The position numbers and the translations under genes were made by a program. From Deltaproteobacteria bacterium (GTDB lineage Bacteria > Myxococcota_A > UBA9160), in the NCBI GenBank assembly GCA_003520425.1, contig DOUU01000226.1, forward strand, positions 1-5,698: 5,698 bases of DNA, read 5' to 3'. Numbering within the stretch: the stretch's first letter is position 1; the number at the start of each line of letters is the position of its first letter. The notes below the pieces were generated by a model. That model did no database searches. It was not told the DNA's origin and saw only the letters and a program-made list of their open reading frames with translations. Shown here in pieces: positions 1 to 4,393 of the stretch.

Positions 1-114
1 CGGTTCGGTTGCGAGCGAGCGGATCTGGGCGGCGAGCTTGGCGCGAGTCACACGTTCTTCCGCCGTGAGAGCGCTGGGATTGCATGCGATTGTGGGACCG
101 GACGGCTGAGCCAT
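1..114 (-). CDS. Small protein of unknown function, N-terminal 38 residues only
   Basis: An open frame starts at ATG (complement of 112-114) and runs unbroken off the left edge, giving 38 residues that open MAQPSGPTIACNPSALTAEE. The start is well supported: GGAGA (complement of 121-125) lies 6 nt upstream of the ATG. After a short polar leader comes a Cys-Asn-Pro-x-Ala-Leu-Thr-x-x-Glu-Arg stretch (residues about 11-21), followed by an amphipathic, Ala/Arg-rich helix (KLAAQIRSLA). I recall similar openings in short, uncharacterised proteins of soil bacteria, but I cannot name a family and assign no function. There is no signal peptide or membrane segment in the visible part. It is on the same strand as the helical-bundle gene that ends at 318, about 200 bp upstream, which leaves room for its own promoter. 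The C-terminal part is outside the window. Confidence 0.7.
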   Translation of the reverse strand, partial: MAQPSGPTIACNPSALTAEERVTRAKLAAQIRSLATEP

Positions 115-120
115 GACGGG

Positions 121-125
121 TCTCC
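121..125 (-). promoter_or_regulatory. Shine-Dalgarno of the left-edge small gene
   Basis: GGAGA on the minus strand, 6 nt before the ATG whose first base is at 114. It is the clearest ribosome-binding site in the window and is the main reason for accepting this short, truncated gene and its start. Confidence 0.65.
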
Positions 126-132
126 GAGAAAT

Positions 133-179
133 ACCGACGCTCGCGTTGAGACAACATCCGCTTAGCATGCCTCGTCGGT
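133..179. repeat. 7-bp inverted repeat upstream of the left-edge gene
   Basis: ACCGACG (133-139) and CGTCGGT (173-179) are perfect inverted copies separated by 33 bp. They lie 20-65 bp upstream of the ATG of the left-edge gene, where an operator could sit. A 7-bp match at this spacing can easily be chance, and no clear -35/-10 pair was found between or beside the arms. Confidence 0.2.
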
Positions 180-304
180 CTGAGACGCAGCCCTCGCAGG
201 TAGTGCCAGCCCGTTCGCCTGCGCGTCGCAAGTCGAGCGGTGAACGAGAGGGGGTGACCGGAGAGTGAGTCGTTGCCGGGAGCCCCTGTGGCCACCCTCC
301 TCTT

Positions 305-332
305 GCCAAACGTCGGTCTAGCGAGGTTTGGC
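305..332 (-). terminator. Hairpin enclosing the stop codon of the helical-bundle gene
   Basis: GCCAAAC (305-311) and GTTTGGC (326-332) form a perfect 7-bp stem. Beyond one C-C mismatch, three more pairs (TCG/CGA) close a 6-nt loop. The TAG stop of the gene (318-320) lies in that loop. There is no U-tract on the 3' side, so this is not a canonical intrinsic terminator. It could help Rho-dependent termination or protect the mRNA 3' end. The stem is visible; the role is inferred. Confidence 0.35.
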
Positions 333-1256
333 GGGGCGGCCATAGGTCACCCCCTCAATCGGCTCCTCCAAGATCGCCTCTTGGAGGTGGGCCAGGGCTT
401 CCTGGCAAGAAAGCATCACCTTGCGCTTTTGATTCAAGGAAATGGAAAGCGATCGAACATTGGTGTTCTCGCGAGAGAGCTTCAGAATCTGGCTCTTGAT
501 CGCGCGGAACTCAGCGTAACCCGACGTCGCGGTGGCAAGGTCCGTCTCTCCGCTGAGCTCGGGCAATGCGCCAAGGTCTTTCAGATCACCTTGGACCTTT
601 TCGTCATCTTGGGTGATGAGAGCCTCCAATTCGTCCATCCGCGTATCGCTAGCTTCAGCGATGTGGGGCGGGAGCAACGTCTCGATGCGGAGGGCGGCGA
701 TCTCCGCGCCAAGTGCAAGGCGGATGATCTTCTTCCCATCCGGTGAATCCGCGTTGACGGCGGCGAGGTGGGATAGTGCTGTGTTCATCTCGTTGATGGC
801 GCCCGCGGCCGGCCCGAACGCCAAGGCATACGCCTTGAGGTTGGTGTTCTGGACAGCCAATTTCAGCAACTCGTCGTCTATGTGCTGAAACTCGGTGAAG
901 AGCTGCGAGAACTCGTCGAGCAATGCCTTCTCGCCCTGGGTTCCAGCCCCGCTGAGGAGTTGCTGCAGTTGTTCGCGCTCCTGTTCCACCCCCATGGTCC
1001 TCGTGCGAGCCTGATCGGCGAACGCTTGCGACTCCTGGTCGGTGATGGCGAGGACAGCACTCTTCTCTGCTTCCGAGGCAGACGCCAGCCCGAGTTGCAT
1101 CCGACCGACCAAGTCAGCCCGTTGCGCCTTGAAGGCGAGTTGCGCGGCCGGACTCGCCTCTTTGCGGAGATGCAGCGTCAGCAACACGAGGACAAGCAAG
1201 GTGCCCGCCCCCGCCGACATCCAGAGGCCGTCCCTGACACCGGGCCTGAGCGTCAT
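318..1256 (-). CDS. Membrane-anchored protein with duplicated MCP-type helical bundle, no signalling domain
   Basis: A 312-residue protein from ATG 1256; an in-frame GTG at 1310 would give 330. ATG is preferred because MTLRPGVRDG gives a short, positively charged cytoplasmic tip directly before the membrane segment (about residues 14-30, SAGAGTLLVLVLLTLHL). Neither start has a good Shine-Dalgarno; a third candidate, ATG 1220, has AGGGA 10 nt upstream but would begin inside the anchor. The rest is polar, strongly helical and Ala/Leu/Glu/Gln-rich, as in the four-helix-bundle ligand domains of methyl-accepting chemotaxis proteins (4HB_MCP type). It carries two related segments 127 residues apart: about 122-147, with LKLAVQNTNLKA, and about 249-274, with LKLSRENTNVRS. 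This suggests two tandem bundles. The protein ends without HAMP, kinase, cyclase or MCP signalling domains. It has one cysteine (about residue 284). Likely anchored in the inner membrane with the bundles in the periplasm. Its ligand and role are unknown; it may be a sensor or co-receptor working through a partner. Confidence 0.8.
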   Translation of the reverse strand: MTLRPGVRDGLWMSAGAGTLLVLVLLTLHLRKEASPAAQLAFKAQRADLVGRMQLGLASASEAEKSAVLAITDQESQAFADQARTRTMGVEQEREQLQQLLSGAGTQGEKALLDEFSQLFTEFQHIDDELLKLAVQNTNLKAYALAFGPAAGAINEMNTALSHLAAVNADSPDGKKIIRLALGAEIAALRIETLLPPHIAEASDTRMDELEALITQDDEKVQGDLKDLGALPELSGETDLATATSGYAEFRAIKSQILKLSRENTNVRSLSISLNQKRKVMLSCQEALAHLQEAILEEPIEGVTYGRPAKPR

Positions 1257-1351
1257 CGTTTTGGCTTGATAAGGGTCCGGTGGGAAAAAAGAGGTGGCTG
1301 CTTTGCCCACCGATCTCGTTGGACCCCGATTCGCCAGCGACCTCCGAATTC

Positions 1352-1398
1352 ACGAGGACTACCCATACGCAACTCTATCATGAGCGATATGTCCTCGT
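1352..1398. repeat. 8-bp inverted repeat in the divergent intergenic region
   Basis: ACGAGGAC (1352-1359) and GTCCTCGT (1391-1398) are perfect inverted copies with 31 bp between them. They lie about 100-140 bp upstream of ATG 1256 of the minus-strand bundle gene. They could be paired operator half-sites or an RNA hairpin in its leader. Chance remains possible. Confidence 0.3.
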
Positions 1399-1400
1399 TC

Positions 1401-1413
1401 TCGCGATTCGCGA
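1401..1413. promoter_or_regulatory. Palindrome TCGCG-ATT-CGCGA, candidate operator
   Basis: A perfect dyad TCGCG/CGCGA around ATT, also readable as two TCGCGA palindromes separated by one T. It sits 3 bp from the preceding inverted repeat and 21 bp from the next palindrome, so three dyads crowd into about 95 bp between divergent genes. This is compatible with a regulator-binding site. No regulator gene is in the window. Confidence 0.3.
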
Positions 1414-1433
1414 ACCGGCTTCTCGTTCGGAAG

Positions 1434-1445
1434 GTCATGCATGAC
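1434..1445. promoter_or_regulatory. Perfect 12-bp palindrome GTCATGCATGAC, candidate operator
   Basis: An uninterrupted 12-bp palindrome in the intergenic region, about 180 bp from the bundle gene start and about 255 bp from the permease start. It is the most perfect dyad in the region and a reasonable site for a dimeric transcription factor. Function is inferred from symmetry and position only. Confidence 0.35.
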
Positions 1446-1533
1446 GATGCGCGAGACTAGCCCGGCGCCTCGGTCACTCCCACCGGATCGATGCGAAGGC
1501 TCGCTTTTGGACCTTTAGAACACGAACGCGCGT

Positions 1534-1611
1534 CCGGGCAACCCGGCTCAAGTGACGGCACTGCAGAGCGAACCCTCGCAAAGGCGAGTGCTGCCTTCAT
1601 CCACCGGCAGC
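1534..1611 (+). promoter_or_regulatory. Run of three small hairpins before the permease gene
   Basis: Read on the plus strand, three stems lie close together: CCGGG/CCCGG (1534-1546, loop CAA), CTCGC/GCGAG (1575-1588, loop AAAG) and GCTGCC/GGCAGC (1590-1611, loop of 10). The middle stem could instead take part in a longer pairing of GCACT (1558-1562) with AGTGC (1587-1591), so alternative folds exist. If transcription starts upstream, this would be a structured 5' leader ending about 90 nt before ATG 1702. Bacillus kimA is controlled by a c-di-AMP (ydaO) riboswitch, but I cannot recognise that consensus here. Confidence 0.25.
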
Positions 1612-1701
1612 TCCTCTCCCTCTGATTGCGCGGAAAGCAGCTATGGGTCGAAAGTACGGCTCTCGAGTCGACGAAGTTCCCTTTGAAGGCACAGCTTCTC
1701 G

Positions 1702-1716
1702 ATGAAGAATCTTCAT
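1702..1716 (+). repeat. Inverted repeat over the ATG of the permease
   Basis: ATGAAG (1702-1707) and CTTCAT (1711-1716) are perfect inverted copies with a 3-nt loop (AAT), so the proposed start codon would be in a hairpin stem. It may damp initiation at this ATG, or it may simply mean that translation starts downstream (GTG 1807). The repeat is certain; its effect is inferred. Confidence 0.3.
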
Positions 1717-3816
1717 GGGGTGGGAAGTACCCTGCACAGGGCTGCCCCCTTTCTCCCCGCTCGGGCGCTGGACGCCGCCCCCGAGCCTAGATACAAGGCT
1801 GGGGCCGTGACCGGGCGCTACGAAATCCCGCCACAGATGCCCCTGCCTCCGGGAGACGAGCCGAGCTTTTTCCAGCGGCTCCTGCGGATCGCGGTGGGGC
1901 GCCCGCGGGATCTTTCCGACCAGTCGATCTTCCATCGAATCGCGCTCATCCCCTTCCTAGCTTGGGTCGGACTCGGCGCCGACGGCCTCTCCTCATCCTC
2001 CTATGGCCCCGAGGAGGCCTTCAAGGCCTTGGGCACGCACACCTCGCTCGCGGTAATGCTCGCCGTCGCGGTCGGGATCACCGTGTTCCTGATCTCTTCC
2101 GCCTATAGCCGGATCATCGAGGAGTTCCCACACGGCGGCGGAGGCTACGTCGTCGCCACGAAGCTCCTGGGCGCGCCCGTCGGCGTGATTTCGGGCTGTG
2201 CGCTCGTCGTCGATTACATGCTCACCATCACTGTCTCGATCGCAGCTGCGGGAGATGCCCTCTTCAGCCTGCTCCCGCTCCCAGCGCAGAGTGCGAAGCT
2301 TGCCGTCGAGGCCCTTCTGATTCTCGTGCTCACTCTCCTCAATCTGCGGGGCGTGCGTGAGTCCGCGGTCACGCTCGCGCCCGTATTCGTGCTTTTTCTT
2401 CTGACCCACGTAGTGCTGATCGCAGGCACCCTCTTCATGCATGTGCCCGACGTCCCTGCCGTGGCGGCGGGGGTGGGCCAGGGCATTCACGCCTCAACGC
2501 ATTCGCTCGGCGTGGCGGGACTGCTCCTTCTTGTCGTCTACGCCTATTCGTTGGGCGGCGGGACCTATACGGGCATCGAGGCGGTTTCGAACGGCGTGCC
2601 CCTCATGCGAGAGCCCCGCATTGCAACGGCCAAGCGCACGATGGTGTACATGGCGTGCTCGCTGGCCTTCACCGCCGCAGGCCTCGTCCTCTGCTACCTC
2701 TTGCTCAAGATCGGCCCTGAACAGGGCAAGACGATGAACGCGGTCTTGGCGGAGCGCTTCGCAGGCAATGGCGCCTTCGGCTTTCTTTTTGTGACACTTT
2801 CGCTCGTATCCGAGGGTGCGCTGCTCGTGGTCGCTGGCCAAGCGGGCTTCATCGACGGTCCGCGGGTGCTCGCGAATATGGCGATTGACTCCTGGGTCCC
2901 ACATCGCTTCTCTGCCCTTTCCGACCGCCTGACCACGCACAACGGTGTGATCGTGATGTCCGCTGCTTCACTTGTCGCGTTGCTCTACACGCGAGGGGAC
3001 GTGGGACACCTCGTGGTCATGTACAGCATCAATGTCTTTGTGACCTTCTCACTTTCGATGCTCTCGATGCTCTACCTGTGGTGGCGGGCGAGAGGCACAC
3101 GGGATGGTTGGAAGCGCAGGGTTACGCTCTTTGCCTCGGGACTCGTTCTCTGCGCCACGATCCTCACCATCACGGTGCTCGAGAAGTTCCGAGAGGGAGG
3201 CTGGATTACAATCGCGGGAACCGGAGGTCTTGTGGCACTCTGCTTCGCGATCCGATCGCACTACCGCACCGTGGGCCAGAAGCTGGCCTCTCTCGACGAA
3301 ACGTTGATCGATCTGCCAGGCGAGCCAGGGACTTTCGTCCCCAGGGTCCTCGATCCCGCGAAGCCGACAGCGGCGGTCCTCGTCACAAGCTACGGGGGTC
3401 TCGGCATCCACACCGTCCTCGGCATTCACAAGACCTTTCCCAGCTACTTCCACAACTTCATCTTCGTTTCGGTAGGTGTGATCGATTCAGGGGAGATGAA
3501 GGGCGAGGCGGCACTGCCCGAGCTCACCAAGCGGACCGACCAGTGCCTGCAGCGCTACGTGGGGCTGGCGACCGGGCTGGGTTTGGCCGCAGGATACCGG
3601 ATGCGCGTGGGGACCGAGGTAGTGGAAGAGGTGGATCGGCTCGCACGCGAGATCGCTGCCGAATTCCCGCACACGACCTTCTTCTCTGGCCAACTCATCT
3701 TCCGCCGCGAGGCCTGGTACCAGCGGCTGTTGCACAATCAGACCGCGTTCTCGATCCAGAAACGACTTCAGTGGCGCGGCCAAGCGATGGTCATACTTCC
3801 GGTGCGAGTGCAGTAG
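1702..3816 (+). CDS. KimA-like APC-superfamily permease, probable K+ (or amino acid) importer
   Basis: A 704-residue inner-membrane transporter. After a Pro-rich, poorly conserved N-terminal tail (1-60) come about 12 membrane segments, roughly at 80-104, 115-137, 157-185, 198-215, 222-245, 270-290, 313-336, 359-383, 415-430, 436-460, 473-493 and 500-518. A soluble C-terminal domain of about 180 residues follows. From memory it matches Bacillus subtilis KimA (607 aa) along its length: LSSSSYG in TM1, the EFPHGGGGYVV loop, LVVDYMLTITVS in TM3, GIEAVSNGVP in TM6, and the closing RLLHNQTAF...QWRGQAMVILP. Residues matching the K+-site positions of KimA appear kept: Asp94, Tyr101, Asp171, Thr175, Ser179, Thr290 and Tyr441. 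A proton-coupled K+ importer is therefore the best guess, though relatives may carry amino acids. KimA is inhibited by c-di-AMP; this is not shown here. The start is uncertain: ATG 1702 has GAAGG 12 nt upstream and lies inside an inverted repeat. Codons 1-35 look less biased than the rest, and GTG 1807 (AAGG 8 nt upstream) would still leave the whole transporter core. It is divergent from the bundle gene and no operon partner is seen. Confidence 0.9.
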   Translation: MKNLHGVGSTLHRAAPFLPARALDAAPEPRYKAGAVTGRYEIPPQMPLPPGDEPSFFQRLLRIAVGRPRDLSDQSIFHRIALIPFLAWVGLGADGLSSSSYGPEEAFKALGTHTSLAVMLAVAVGITVFLISSAYSRIIEEFPHGGGGYVVATKLLGAPVGVISGCALVVDYMLTITVSIAAAGDALFSLLPLPAQSAKLAVEALLILVLTLLNLRGVRESAVTLAPVFVLFLLTHVVLIAGTLFMHVPDVPAVAAGVGQGIHASTHSLGVAGLLLLVVYAYSLGGGTYTGIEAVSNGVPLMREPRIATAKRTMVYMACSLAFTAAGLVLCYLLLKIGPEQGKTMNAVLAERFAGNGAFGFLFVTLSLVSEGALLVVAGQAGFIDGPRVLANMAIDSWVPHRFSALSDRLTTHNGVIVMSAASLVALLYTRGDVGHLVVMYSINVFVTFSLSMLSMLYLWWRARGTRDGWKRRVTLFASGLVLCATILTITVLEKFREGGWITIAGTGGLVALCFAIRSHYRTVGQKLASLDETLIDLPGEPGTFVPRVLDPAKPTAAVLVTSYGGLGIHTVLGIHKTFPSYFHNFIFVSVGVIDSGEMKGEAALPELTKRTDQCLQRYVGLATGLGLAAGYRMRVGTEVVEEVDRLAREIAAEFPHTTFFSGQLIFRREAWYQRLLHNQTAFSIQKRLQWRGQAMVILPVRVQ

Positions 3817-3860
3817 CGGCAAGGCTGGGTTGGCTCGGCCCTCACTTCACGAGAAGCCGA

Positions 3861-3883
3861 CGAGCAAGCTCGCTCGAGGTTTT
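3861..3883 (+). terminator. Weak hairpin plus short T-run after the permease
   Basis: CGAGC (3861-3865) pairs with GCTCG (3872-3876) around a 6-nt loop, followed closely by TTTT (3880-3883), 45-65 bp after the permease stop. With 5 bp of stem and only four T residues it is a marginal intrinsic terminator. Confidence 0.25.
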
Positions 3884-3887
3884 CCGG

Positions 3888-3904
3888 CCCCCCAAATCCC
3901 CCAC
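3888..3904. repeat. C-rich direct repeat, left copy
   Basis: ccccccaaatcccccac, an imperfect copy of the sequence at 4122-4141, which has three extra bases in the A/T centre. The pair brackets the tRNA fragment in the same orientation. Its last six bases (ccccac, 3899-3904) also form a hairpin with gtgggg at 3913-3918. Paired repeats around a tRNA attachment site can be arm-type sites for a tyrosine recombinase; that reading is inference. Confidence 0.45.
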
Positions 3905-3970
3905 TTCACACAGTGGGGAGTATGGCTGGAGCGGGCCTCGTTGTAAGCGGCGGCCTTTAAACGAAATTTC

Positions 3971-4014
3971 TGGTGGGCGCGGCAGGACTTGAACCTGTGA
4001 CCCCTCGGTGTAAG
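3971..4014 (-). pseudogene. 3' fragment of a tRNA, tRNA-Val(UAC)-like; candidate att site
   Basis: On the minus strand these 44 nt read as the 3' part of a class I tRNA: anticodon loop CTTACAC (anticodon TAC, complement of 4010-4012), 3' anticodon stem CGAGG, variable region GGTC, T-arm ACAGG-TTCAAGT-CCTGC, acceptor strand CGCGCCC, discriminator A and encoded CCA. The T-loop and box B (GGTTCAAGTCC) are intact; the outermost T-stem pair is A-C. The preceding bases (GCCGGA) cannot make the 5' anticodon stem, for which CCTCG would be expected, and no D-arm or 5' acceptor strand follows upstream. This is therefore a fragment, not a tRNA gene. It starts exactly at loop position 32, a known class of crossover site for tyrosine integrases in tRNA genes. 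Valine identity rests on the loop alone. It is unlikely to be functional as RNA. Confidence 0.75.
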
Positions 4015-4121
4015 TCCGGCCCGGCCACGGCAGCAGGCGGCACGAGGGTGCTAAGTCCGCGAAATTCCAATGCTTGAAAGGTCACCCGGAGTCATGCAAA
4101 ACCACGAAACGACATTGGGGT

Positions 4122-4141
4122 CCCCCCAAAAATTCCCCCAC
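4122..4141. repeat. C-rich direct repeat, right copy
   Basis: ccccccaaaaattcccccac, the partner of 3888-3904, about 234 bp away and on the other side of the tRNA fragment. Just before it, ttgggg (4115-4120) is inverted to the first half of the repeat, giving a ttggggtccccccaa dyad at 4115-4129. It has the appearance of a recombinase or regulator binding site, but no integrase gene is adjacent to test this. Confidence 0.45.
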
Positions 4142-4393
4142 AATATTGCGTGTCACTAGGCACCTTCACTGATTCGAGGCCGTCCGGCGGTCTGGCAGGC
4201 GCCGGCTGGCGTCACCGCCCCCGCCATCAGGACTTAGAGTGGAGAAATACGGCGGGGTTCTCGCCGTCCGACTTACGCTGCCGCCCGCTGGATTTGCGAC
4301 CTACCAAGCCGCTCCGGGGTCACAGGGACTCCAGGCGCGGGCGCAAAGAGTCGTAGCCGAGGGATATGAGATCTCGTACCCACGCGCGCTCGT

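Larger units (their letters stand above)
3817..4393. other. Gene-free region between permease and RND pump, probable integration scar
   Basis: No convincing protein gene lies on either strand of these 577 bases. Short open frames at 4150-4356 and 4239-4520 (plus) lack a recognisable product, and the second runs into the antisense of the RND gene. What it holds is a tRNA 3' fragment (3971-4014), C-rich direct repeats on both sides of it (3888-3904 and 4122-4141), and short imperfect repeats around it. Base composition also changes locally, with A+T-richer patches near 3955-3970 and 4095-4150. Such a mosaic between two intact genes suits the border of an integrated element. From 4150 to 4393 I see only GC-rich sequence with small dyads. 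Confidence 0.5.

Noticed and set aside
273..746. Plus-strand open frame of 157 codons opposite the helical-bundle gene
   Set aside because: It is antisense to a gene with clear membrane and helical-bundle structure; its own translation shows no recognisable domain. The other plus-strand frames at 532-888 and 882-1460 are rejected for the same reason.
1446..1701. c-di-AMP (ydaO) riboswitch upstream of the KimA-like permease
   Set aside because: I looked because Bacillus kimA has one, and an aacccgg stretch occurs at 1540-1546, but the other conserved blocks and the pseudoknotted layout are not visible.
1993..2490. Minus-strand open frame of 165 codons opposite the permease
   Set aside because: Antisense shadow; the His/Arg/Glu-rich product is the reverse reading of hydrophobic codons and has no start signal.
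3078..3992. Plus-strand open frame of 304 codons overlapping the permease
   Set aside because: It lies in another frame of the conserved permease and its product is Arg/Gly/Pro-rich low-complexity sequence typical of an off-frame reading in GC-rich DNA.
3971..4014. A complete, functional tRNA gene
   Set aside because: Only the part from the anticodon loop to CCA is present. No 5' anticodon stem, D-arm or 5' acceptor strand is found in the upstream bases on the minus strand.
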